From NCBI RefSeq assembly GCF_001665625.1, contig NZ_LZSY01000019.1, forward strand, positions 17,167 through 81,166: a stretch of 64,000 nt of DNA, in the 5' to 3' direction. Under the pieces are notes generated by a model that was not told where the DNA came from, did not search any database, and saw nothing but the letters and a program-made list of their open reading frames with translations. Positions 27,462 through 36,479 of this stretch are shown one piece after another. The first letter of the stretch is position 1, and the number at the start of each line of letters is the position of its first letter. The stretch comes from Mycolicibacterium peregrinum. GTDB taxonomy: Bacteria > Actinomycetota > Actinomycetes > Mycobacteriales > Mycobacteriaceae. The position numbers and the translations under genes are program-made.

Positions 27462-27943
27462 TTACTGCGGGTCGCCGCCGAGGTCCGTCGGGATGCCGAC
27501 CGCCGAGATGTCGCCTTGGGACTACCGGCACTCGCGGAACGCTTGGCTGGGGCGCGTTTGGTCGGGGCGGAGCGTTTGGCTGCAGCGGTGCGCTTGGCCG
27601 CCGCGGATTTCCTGGGCGGTGAGGTGTCGCGGGCCTGCTGCTCAGCGCCGGCCTGGCCGTCGCCTGCGCGCTGGTTGATCTGATGGACGACCAGCGCGGC
27701 GCCTCCCACGGTCAGCAGCACCGGCCACTCGACGAGGCCCGCGGCGCCTACCGCGGCCAGTGTGAGCGCGGCCGCGGCGGGCGATCTGCTGCCCTGACTG
27801 ACTCCGTTGCGAATACCTGAGCCGACCCCTTTGATTCCCCCGACCACGCCGTTGACGGCAGCGCCGCCAACAGCTCCCGCGGCTGCGGTGGTCGCGTCTG
27901 CGGTACGGCTGACTGCCCGTAGGGCACCTGAGACGATGTTCAC
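27458..27943 (-). CDS. Membrane protein with histone-H1-like basic tail
   Basis: A 161-aa protein. Residues ~1-55 are Gly/Ala/Val-rich (GAVGGAAVNGVVGGIKGVGSG), ~57-90 hydrophobic with the LVEWPVLL core shared with the 90-aa gene product, and ~110-161 a Lys/Ala/Arg/Ser-rich tail (KSAAAKRTAAAKRSAPTKRA) like the C-termini of mycobacterial HupB and H1 histones. Such a tail could bind DNA or RNA, acidic lipids or cell-wall polymers. Its stop overlaps the ATPase start by 4 nt, so the two are coupled. M. tuberculosis has a small membrane gene beside ctpH, but the match is not verified. Confidence 0.75.
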   Translation of the reverse strand: MNIVSGALRAVSRTADATTAAAGAVGGAAVNGVVGGIKGVGSGIRNGVSQGSRSPAAAALTLAAVGAAGLVEWPVLLTVGGAALVVHQINQRAGDGQAGAEQQARDTSPPRKSAAAKRTAAAKRSAPTKRAPAKRSASAGSPKATSRRSASRRTSAATRSK

Positions 27944-28062
27944 GAGGGACTCCTCACCTTCACCGTCTCAACAACTACCCCTTTGAACGGCGTCCTACAC
28001 CCGGCTTGAGCAAAGCTGACAGGAACTTGTCAGTCCGGTGAACAGCAGCGGCTCTCCGCTGG

Positions 28063-28599
28063 TCAGGCACCCTCGCGAAGCATGGTGTCAGACAACGTCA
28101 CCCGCACCTCGTCGGCCACCTTCATCGCCCCCATGAGCATCGAATACTGCTTGATTCCGAAATCGCCGTGCCGCACAGCAGCCGTGCCGCGCACAGAATC
28201 GTCGGACACCTCAACCTCCACGGTCTGCTCGCCGGAATGCCCGGCGAGCTCCAGAACCCCCGCGATCCGTACGAGAGAACCGGAGCGCTCGATCGATGAG
28301 GATCGGAACCGGGCCTGGGGAAACTTCTTCGCCCGCAACGTCTTCAACGCGTTCGATCGGATCAGCACCTTCTCGGCCCCCGACAACGGAGTCATGCCGC
28401 CCTCGCCCCGCAGCACGTCCAGGGAGTCGAGGTCCACCGTCACCTCCACCGCCGAAGGTGTGTCGCCGTTCCATTCCACGGTCGCGTGCCACGAGCGCAT
28501 CGCGATCGTCAACCGATGGCCCATCCGCGACGCGCTACCCGTCACACCGGTGTGGAGCAGCAACTCACCCGAGTCGGGGCCCAGGTCCCACTGTGTCAC
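28063..28599 (-). CDS. YceI-family lipid-binding protein
   Basis: A 178-aa YceI-like beta-barrel (lipocalin-like) protein: WDLGPDSGELLLHTG at the start, strands alternating through VEVTVDLDSLDVL and the closing FGIKQYSMLMGAMKVADEVRVTL. Family members bind isoprenoid or amphiphilic molecules. No signal peptide is seen, so this copy is probably cytoplasmic. GTG 28599 overlaps the preceding DUF456 stop by 4 nt. Confidence 0.88.
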   Translation of the reverse strand: MTQWDLGPDSGELLLHTGVTGSASRMGHRLTIAMRSWHATVEWNGDTPSAVEVTVDLDSLDVLRGEGGMTPLSGAEKVLIRSNALKTLRAKKFPQARFRSSSIERSGSLVRIAGVLELAGHSGEQTVEVEVSDDSVRGTAAVRHGDFGIKQYSMLMGAMKVADEVRVTLSDTMLREGA

Positions 28600-29099
28600 G
28601 CGGCGATCACCAGGCCCGTCACCCAGGTGACCGTCGCGAGCAGGGCTCCGGTCAGCTCGACGCCGACTGACAGCGCAACACCTTTGAGTGCGTGCACAGT
28701 TGACGTCCAAGCCCGCCGGTAGTCGCGACGCGAGGCCAGCTCCGCCAGATACACCCCCGCGACGAAGCCGATCACCAAACCGATCACCGGGATCACGAAG
28801 AACCCGATCAGGCCGAGCACCCCGCCGGCTGCCAGGCTCCAGATCCCCACCTCCGCGGCCCGCATCCGGCGTACCGGCCAGACATACTTGATCACCTCGG
28901 CCGTCACGAAGAACACCGCTGCGACCCCGAGCGTCACCCACGCAACCGTGGCGTTGGTCCCGTCCTTGGCCTCCCAGACCGCCCACACCGCGATCGCGGC
29001 GAAGACCAGAAACCCACCACCGGGCAGCACAGGCAACACGATGCCGAGAAGACCTACGGCAATGACCAATGCGACGAGAACAACGCCGAGAGTGCTCAC
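28596..29099 (-). CDS. DUF456 membrane protein
   Basis: A 167-aa integral membrane protein with four or five helices and the DUF456 hallmark LGIVLPVLPGGGFLVFAAIAVW and the Gly-rich IPVIGLVIGFVAGVYLAEL. Function unknown. GTG 29099 is chosen over the longer ATG form because it overlaps the upstream methyltransferase stop as GTGA, repeating the pattern of this gene chain. Confidence 0.87.
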   Translation of the reverse strand: MSTLGVVLVALVIAVGLLGIVLPVLPGGGFLVFAAIAVWAVWEAKDGTNATVAWVTLGVAAVFFVTAEVIKYVWPVRRMRAAEVGIWSLAAGGVLGLIGFFVIPVIGLVIGFVAGVYLAELASRRDYRRAWTSTVHALKGVALSVGVELTGALLATVTWVTGLVIAA

Positions 29100-29818
29100 G
29101 GTTTCTGCCCGCGCACCCACTGCATGGTGCCCATGGTCTTCGACCGCACCCGCTCCAGACCCAGCGCCTCGAACCGGTCGGCGAGCTCATCTTCGGCGAA
29201 GAAGCGCGCACCGCCCTTCGACAACAGCTGCGCCGGTCCCCGGTTCGTCGCCGTGGGGACCATGATCGCCATCCGCCCGCCGGGGCGCAGCACCCGCACC
29301 ATCTCGGCCAGTGCGGCCTCTGCGTCGGGGATGAGCTGCAACACCGCGATCGACGTCACCGCATCGAAGACGTCGTCCCGGAACGGGAGCTTCTGAGCGT
29401 CGGCCCGCAGGAAACCGACCTGGCGGCCGGCTTCGGCCTTGACAGCGCGGGCCAACATCGGCTCGGAGATGTCCACACCAAACGCGAACCCGTCGAGCCC
29501 GGCCGACCGCGCCAGCGCGGCCGTCACATTGCCCGGACCGCTGCCAACATCGAGCGCGAGGCCGCCGGGCGGGATGTTCAGCCATTCGGTGGGTTCCTGC
29601 CACGCCGTCATCAGCTTGCGGCCGATCCCCTGGGCGTTGTCGTAGAGCTTCGACCCGAGCGGGGACGCCCACACCTTCTGGATGAATCCCGCGTTCTTCG
29701 GGGCGTCACTGCCGTCGCCCAACAGGTCGAGATACCCCTTGCTGATGTCCGGCTCGGCCGGCGGGTCGGCGAGAAGCTCGAGCACCTTGCGCAATGCCTG
29801 ACTCGATGCGGTGTCCAC
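29096..29818 (-). CDS. SAM-dependent methyltransferase
   Basis: A 240-aa class I methyltransferase. The SAM-binding motif ALDVGSGPGNVTAALAR (about residue 89), then FGVDISEPMLARAV, LRADAQKLPFRDDVFDAVTS and VLRPGGRMAIMVP. An N-terminal ~80-residue helical part precedes the core. The substrate is unknown. First gene of the GTGA-linked chain methyltransferase-DUF456-YceI. Confidence 0.88.
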   Translation of the reverse strand: MDTASSQALRKVLELLADPPAEPDISKGYLDLLGDGSDAPKNAGFIQKVWASPLGSKLYDNAQGIGRKLMTAWQEPTEWLNIPPGGLALDVGSGPGNVTAALARSAGLDGFAFGVDISEPMLARAVKAEAGRQVGFLRADAQKLPFRDDVFDAVTSIAVLQLIPDAEAALAEMVRVLRPGGRMAIMVPTATNRGPAQLLSKGGARFFAEDELADRFEALGLERVRSKTMGTMQWVRGQKP

Positions 29819-29827
29819 ACCCCTACG

Positions 29828-30523
29828 CTACGCACCAAGTTGGTCGGCAAGGTCGACAAAATCGGTCGCGACGATGTCGAAACCATCGGCCGTGACGTCG
29901 TGCGGAGTCGCGTCCGGGCCGTACTCCAGGGGCCGGGCCACGTATGCGGTCCCGAGTCCGGCGGCACGCGCGGCCCGCAGGTCGGAACGATGGGCCGCAA
30001 CCAGCGTCAACTCTTCGGGTGCGATGTCCAGCAGGTCTGCACACCCACGGTAGGCCTCGAGGTCGGGCTTGTAGTGCCGGAACAGCTCTGCCGAGATCAC
30101 GCAATCCCACGGCAGCCCGGCATGTTTGGCCATGTTCGTCAGCAGTGAGACGTTGCCGTTCGACAACGTGGTGATGAGGTAGCGCTGCTTGAGCCGGCTC
30201 AGTCCGGCCACCGAGTCCGGCCACGGATCCAGTCGGTGCCAGGCCCGGTTGAGGTGGTCGATCTCGTCCGGGCCTGCCTCGACCTCTACCTCGTCGAGCA
30301 GTGAGACCAGGATCGCTCGATGCAGATCGTCGATCCTGGTCCACGGCAGCTCGCCACGCCGCACCCGGTCCATTGCGGGGGCATAGCCGGCCCGCCATTT
30401 GTCGGCGAAGACCGGCCAATCCCGTTGCAGCCCGTGGCTTTCACCGAATGCCTCCAGCTCACCGATGATGCTGGACCGCCAGTCGACGACGGTGCCGAAC
30501 ACATCGAAGGCCAGGGCTTTCAC
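29828..30523 (-). CDS. HAD-superfamily haloacid dehalogenase type II-like
   Basis: A 231-aa HAD hydrolase. FDVFGTVVDW supplies the Asp nucleophile (about residue 7), TLSNGNVSLL motif II, HYKPDLEAY the Lys of motif III, and LTLVAAHRSDLRAA motif IV. This matches L-2-haloacid dehalogenases, though many relatives are phosphatases. It lies 2 bp after the quinone oxidoreductase stop and 9 bp before the methyltransferase start, so it is part of a long minus-strand operon. Confidence 0.88.
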   Translation of the reverse strand: MKALAFDVFGTVVDWRSSIIGELEAFGESHGLQRDWPVFADKWRAGYAPAMDRVRRGELPWTRIDDLHRAILVSLLDEVEVEAGPDEIDHLNRAWHRLDPWPDSVAGLSRLKQRYLITTLSNGNVSLLTNMAKHAGLPWDCVISAELFRHYKPDLEAYRGCADLLDIAPEELTLVAAHRSDLRAARAAGLGTAYVARPLEYGPDATPHDVTADGFDIVATDFVDLADQLGA

Positions 30524-30525
30524 TG

Positions 30526-31497
30526 CTAGGGCTCCAGGACGAGCTTCCCGCGCACCTGCCCACTGGCCAGCGCATCGAGCGCGGCCGCGCCCTCGGACAG
30601 CGGGTACCGCACCGGCGCAGGGGGACGAAGCCCGCCGGCCACCAGCTTGTTGAGCTCGGCGCCGACCTGGGCCTGAGCGGCGGGGTGACGGCGGACGAAC
30701 TCGCCCCAGCCCACGCCCACCACGCTGACGTTGCGCAGCAGCAACCGGTTGACCTTGACGGTCGGGATGCCGCCGCCCGCGGCGAACCCGATGACCAGCA
30801 GCCGGCCTTCGGGCGCCAGCACCCGGATGGCGTCGTCGAAGGCCTCGCCGCCGATCGGGTCGACGACCAGATCGACGCCTTCGCCTCCGGTGGCATCCAT
30901 GACCGCCTGACGCCAGCCGTCGGTCAGCGGCAGCACCACATCTGCACCCACTGACGCGACGAACTCCTCGGCCCCGGACCGGTGCACCATCGCGATCACC
31001 TTGGCGCCCATGGCTTTGGCCAGCTGGATCGAGGCGACACCGATACCGCCGGCCGAGCCGAGCACCAGCACGGTTTCGCCCGGCAGCAGCCCACCGCGGC
31101 GGGCCAGCGCGAACTGCATCGTGTAGTAGTTGCCCAGCAGCGATGCGGCCTGGCCGTCGTCGAGTCCGTCGGCCGTCGGGATCACGTTGGCAGGCGGGGC
31201 TGCCACCTGTTCGGCGTAGCCGCCCAGCATCGTCATCGCCGAGACCCGCTGGCCCGGGGTGAACCCCGAGCCCTCGGGCGCCGAGCGCACCGTTCCGGCC
31301 ACCTCCATGCCGGGGGTGAACGGTGGTTCGAGCCGAAGCTGGTACTCGCCGCGGAGCAGCAGCAGATCGGGGAAGCAGACGCCGGCGGCGCCGACGTCGA
31401 TGATGACGGCTTGACCGGAAGGATCAGCCACATCATCCACGTCGACGTACGCCAGCCCGGACGTACCGGTAAGTGCCTGCGCTACAAGCGCCTTCAC
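30526..31497 (-). CDS. NADPH:quinone oxidoreductase-like (zinc-less MDR)
   Basis: A 323-aa medium-chain dehydrogenase/reductase of the quinone reductase group: FPDLLLLRGEYQ, PFTPGMEVAG, and the nucleotide motif VLVLGSAGGIGVASIQLA; structural zinc cysteines are absent. GTG 31497 gives the normal start (VKALVAQAL). It follows the SDR gene by 5 bp. In M. tuberculosis, Rv0149 (quinone oxidoreductase) and Rv0148 (SDR) are neighbours in the same way, pointing to a shared lipid or ketone pathway. Confidence 0.9.
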   Translation of the reverse strand: MKALVAQALTGTSGLAYVDVDDVADPSGQAVIIDVGAAGVCFPDLLLLRGEYQLRLEPPFTPGMEVAGTVRSAPEGSGFTPGQRVSAMTMLGGYAEQVAAPPANVIPTADGLDDGQAASLLGNYYTMQFALARRGGLLPGETVLVLGSAGGIGVASIQLAKAMGAKVIAMVHRSGAEEFVASVGADVVLPLTDGWRQAVMDATGGEGVDLVVDPIGGEAFDDAIRVLAPEGRLLVIGFAAGGGIPTVKVNRLLLRNVSVVGVGWGEFVRRHPAAQAQVGAELNKLVAGGLRPPAPVRYPLSEGAAALDALASGQVRGKLVLEP

Positions 31498-31502
31498 GTA
31501 TT

Positions 31503-32366
31503 TCAGCCCAGCTTGAAGCTGGCCTGCTGAGCGGCGGACAGATCGGTGATCTCGCCCCACTTGGCCGCGATCTCATCGACCGAAGGCACCTCGGTGAAGG
31601 TGACACCGTCGTTCTGGAACAGGGCGGTGCGCTGTACCTTGCCGCCGCCCACGATGAACACCGAATCGGTGTCGGGCAGTTCCTCGGTCATCAGGTAGGC
31701 CACCACCGGGGCCACGTACTCCGGGGTGAGCTTCTCGAACACCTCGGGCGGCAGGATGTCCTGGGTCATCCGGGTGGCGGCGATCGGGGCGACCGCGTTG
31801 GTCTTGATGTTGTACTTGGCGCCTTCCTGGGCCAGCGTGTTGATCAGACCGACCAGGCCGAGCTTGGCGGCACCGTAGTTGGCCTGACCGAAGTTGCCGA
31901 ACAGGCCACTGGTGGAGGTGGCGACGACGACGCGGCCGAAGCTCTGCTCGCGGAAGTGCGGCCACGCCGCGCGGATCACGTTGTAGCCGCCGTACAGGTG
32001 CACCTTGAGCACGGCGTCCCACTGCTCGAACGTCATCTTGTGGAAGGTGCCGTCACGGAGGATGCCCGCGTTGCTCACGACACCGTCGACCTTGCCGAAC
32101 TCGTCGATCGCGGTCTTGATGATGTTCTCGGCGCCGGCCTGCTCGGCGACGCTGTCGTAGTTGGCGACGGCACGGCCACCGGCGGCCTTGATCTCGGCCA
32201 CCACCTCGTCGGCCATGTTGTGTCCGGCGCCGGATCCGTCACGGGCACCGCCCAGGTCGTTGACGACGACGCTGGCGCCCTCACGTGCGAGCGTCAGGGC
32301 GTATTCACGGCCCAGACCTCCACCGGCTCCGGTGACGACGACAACGCGATCCTGCACTCCTGGCAT
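31503..32366 (-). CDS. SDR oxidoreductase, 3-hydroxyacyl-CoA dehydrogenase-like (Rv0148 type)
   Basis: A 287-aa short-chain dehydrogenase. TGAGGGLG is the NAD(P)-binding motif, NAGI the structural motif, and STSG with YGAAK supplies catalytic Ser, Tyr and Lys. GREYALTLAREGASVVVNDLGG and the long C-terminal extension match the dehydrogenase domain of multifunctional enzyme type 2 (17-beta-HSD type 4). A strong GAGGAGGAAT precedes the ATG. First gene of the operon running down to 28063. Confidence 0.92.
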   Translation of the reverse strand: MPGVQDRVVVVTGAGGGLGREYALTLAREGASVVVNDLGGARDGSGAGHNMADEVVAEIKAAGGRAVANYDSVAEQAGAENIIKTAIDEFGKVDGVVSNAGILRDGTFHKMTFEQWDAVLKVHLYGGYNVIRAAWPHFREQSFGRVVVATSTSGLFGNFGQANYGAAKLGLVGLINTLAQEGAKYNIKTNAVAPIAATRMTQDILPPEVFEKLTPEYVAPVVAYLMTEELPDTDSVFIVGGGKVQRTALFQNDGVTFTEVPSVDEIAAKWGEITDLSAAQQASFKLG

Positions 32367-32582
32367 GGGGATTCCTCCTCGATAACGGGCCGGGAAACGG
32401 CTCAGCTCCCCTCCTGTATACGGCGGGCGGATAACTCCCGGTCAACCGGGTCGGTTACCGCGACGCCTACGCATTTCTGCCACCGGACGGTCAATTGCCG
32501 CCAACCTCGCTGATCAGGAATCAACCCCTTCGGCCTTTAGTTGAACCAATCAAGAAAGCGCAGAGTCGGAAAGAGGCAGGAA

Positions 32583-32750
32583 ATGAAGAAGTTCGGGATG
32601 AGCACAGTGATCGCCAGTGGTCTGGCTGCCGCAGTTCTGGGCCTGGCCGGCCCGGCTTCCGCCGATGTGTCCCACCACGATTGGCTGGATCAGATCGGCC
32701 CGCACGTGACCGTGCCGCACGTCGACACCACGGTGCACCAGAGCCACTGA
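32583..32750 (+). CDS. Tiny exported His-rich peptide (copy A)
   Basis: A 55-aa precursor. MKKFGMSTVIASGLAAAVLG followed by AGPASA is a textbook signal peptide, leaving a mature peptide of about 28 residues, DVSHHDWLDQIGPHVTV and then PHVDTTVHQSH. ATG 32583 is chosen because the longer frame adds an unrelated basic leader and would spoil the signal. The second copy lies 159 bp downstream. His makes up roughly a fifth of the mature chain. Function unknown. Confidence 0.8.
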   Translation: MKKFGMSTVIASGLAAAVLGLAGPASADVSHHDWLDQIGPHVTVPHVDTTVHQSH

Positions 32751-32909
32751 GGCTGTGACGGGCTCGCAGATGCGACTCGCAGACACGTCCCGATGAACCG
32801 ACCGATCAGGTGACCACCATCACCGCGGCGGTGAGGGTTTTATAGGAATAAACGGCCAGGTCCGGCGGTTTTCAAATGCGGAATGTGTTCGCAAAAAGGA
32901 TAGAAATAG

Positions 32910-33107
32910 ATGAAAAAGTTCGGAATTCCCGCCGTGCTCGTCAGCGGAGTGGCCACCGCCCTTCTGGGCTTGTCCGCACCCGCCTCAGCCGGAGTGGACC
33001 ACCACCTCTGGGTGCACCAGATGCATCAGAAGGCAACGGTTCCTCAGGTCGACACCACGGTCAAGCACACCAATGTGAATCGCACCAAGGCGATGTCGAA
33101 CCGCTGA
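32910..33107 (+). CDS. Tiny exported His-rich peptide (copy B)
   Basis: A 65-aa precursor with a signal peptide (MKKFGIPAVLVSGVATALLG, then PASA) and a mature part of ~38 residues, GVDHHLWVHQMHQKATVPQ then VDTTVKHTN. It shares the V-x-H-H-x-W and T-V-P-x-V-D-T-T-V blocks with copy A. AAAGGA precedes the ATG. The pair is closed by the hairpin at 33126-33151. Confidence 0.8.
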   Translation: MKKFGIPAVLVSGVATALLGLSAPASAGVDHHLWVHQMHQKATVPQVDTTVKHTNVNRTKAMSNR

Positions 33108-33125
33108 TCGACAACGAAAACGGAA

Positions 33126-33155
33126 GGGGCGCCCCGCAATCGGGGCGCCCCTTTT
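33126..33155 (+). terminator. Intrinsic terminator after the peptide pair
   Basis: GGGGCGCCCCG (33126-33136), loop CAAT, and its perfect complement 33141-33151 followed by TTTT. It sits between copy B and a convergent methyltransferase gene and may serve both strands. Confidence 0.85.
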
Positions 33156-33170
33156 GTCATGTCAGAGAGG

Positions 33171-35062
<1,892 letters not shown>

Positions 35063-35133
35063 TTGCCAAGCAATGCTACCGAATACTTAGTCGATCTATG
35101 CGGTGCTGTGGGGCACCTCACGGCACCGAAGTA

Positions 35134-35760
35134 TCAATCGCGCAGTTGCCAGAGCTTGTTCGCCATCAGCAGTTCGAACTTGTCGACGATGACTGCCACG
35201 TCGTCACGATGCCCCACGTAACCGGCGTAAAAGCCCATTCCCCACATCACCGCCACCAGCATCTCCACGATGGCCGGGATGTCGGTGTCGGTGGTCAATT
35301 CGCCGCCCGCGATCGCCTCGTCGACTGCCCACTTGACGAACTCCCGCGAGCTGCGCAACGCGTCGTGCTCCTCGGAGACGAGCTCGGGATGGCGCTGCGC
35401 CTCCAGCACCGAGGTCACCAGGAATGCCGCCGCCGACCGGTCGGTGGACTCGGCATCCATGGCCGCGGCGAAGAACGCCGAAATACGGTTCAGCAGGCTG
35501 GTGGCCTCCCGGGCCTTGGCAATGCCGGCGGCGATCACTTTCGCATTGGTCTGCTCGACCACATCGCGGTACAGAACACGTTTGCTGCTGAAGTAATGGT
35601 TGATTGCCGGGCGGGTGAGATCCGCGCGGATCGCGATTGCCTGAAATGTAGCTGCGTCGTAGCCAAGTTCGCTGAAAACTTCGCGGGCAGCGCGCACGAT
35701 GCGCTCGCGTGTCTCCGCTGCCTTTGCTGCGGGAGGACGTCCAGGTCCTCGACTCGCCAT
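35134..35760 (-). CDS. TetR-family regulator upstream of the methyltransferases
   Basis: A 208-aa TetR protein: HTH in residues ~15-60 (RIVRAAREVFSELGYDAAT, ADLTRPAINHYFSSKRVLYR) and a helical ligand domain. ATG 35760 begins MASRGPGRPPAAKAAETRE, a common TetR leader. It is the counterpart of Rv0144 by synteny and probably controls the downstream methyltransferase pair and/or itself. Divergent from a second TetR gene across 132 bp. Confidence 0.88.
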   Translation of the reverse strand: MASRGPGRPPAAKAAETRERIVRAAREVFSELGYDAATFQAIAIRADLTRPAINHYFSSKRVLYRDVVEQTNAKVIAAGIAKAREATSLLNRISAFFAAAMDAESTDRSAAAFLVTSVLEAQRHPELVSEEHDALRSSREFVKWAVDEAIAGGELTTDTDIPAIVEMLVAVMWGMGFYAGYVGHRDDVAVIVDKFELLMANKLWQLRD

Positions 35761-35892
35761 GTGGGCCACATTCAAATTGTGCCACACGTCACCTGAGAGC
35801 CCCGATGCCGTCATGTTCGTGTGCGTTATATGCGGCTGACCAGCAAAGCCCCGCCGCGCCGAAAATATTGACGACGAACTAGCGTTAGCCGG

Positions 35893-36468
35893 ATGGCGGG
35901 GGTGGCGTCGCGGGAGGCGTACTTCGAAACCGGTCTGGATGTGTTGTCCGATCTCGGGTACGGCGGGCTCAAACTTGCCGAGGTGTGCAACCGACTCGGC
36001 GTCACAACCGGGTCGTTCTATCACTACTTCCCCAACTGGGCGGCCTACACGAGGGAGTTGATCGCGCACTGGCGTGAGGCGCGCACTCTGCGGGTGGTCG
36101 AGGCGATCCGCGCCGACACGGATCCGCATCACCGCATCGAGTCCTTGATCGGTGAAGCGCTGGCCCTGCCACATGGGGCAGAGGCAGCCATCCGGGTATG
36201 GAGCTCGCTCGATCCCTACGTATACGACGTGCAGGCGGTGGTGGACCAACTGCGTTTCGACATCATCTTCGAGTCTGCCCACGAGATCATCGGCGACGAA
36301 CGGAACGCCCGGTATTTCGCGGCATGGAGTTTGTATCTGGTCGTCGGTTACGAGCAGACGACGTTGCCCCGCGACCCCGAAACCTTGGAGTGGATCACCG
36401 GCCAGATGCGCGACGCGCTCGAAACGGGCCGCTTCACTCCCACGCCGGGATCGGACCAACCGGTCTAA
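35893..36468 (+). CDS. TetR-family regulator of the FUSC exporter
   Basis: A 191-aa TetR-like regulator: GLDVLSDLGYGGLKLAEVCN and LGVTTGSFYHYFPNWAAY form the HTH. The FUSC gene begins 11 bp after its stop, suggesting a regulator-exporter operon. The ligand is unknown. Confidence 0.87.
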   Translation: MAGVASREAYFETGLDVLSDLGYGGLKLAEVCNRLGVTTGSFYHYFPNWAAYTRELIAHWREARTLRVVEAIRADTDPHHRIESLIGEALALPHGAEAAIRVWSSLDPYVYDVQAVVDQLRFDIIFESAHEIIGDERNARYFAAWSLYLVVGYEQTTLPRDPETLEWITGQMRDALETGRFTPTPGSDQPV

Positions 36469-36479
36469 CATCGGCGATC

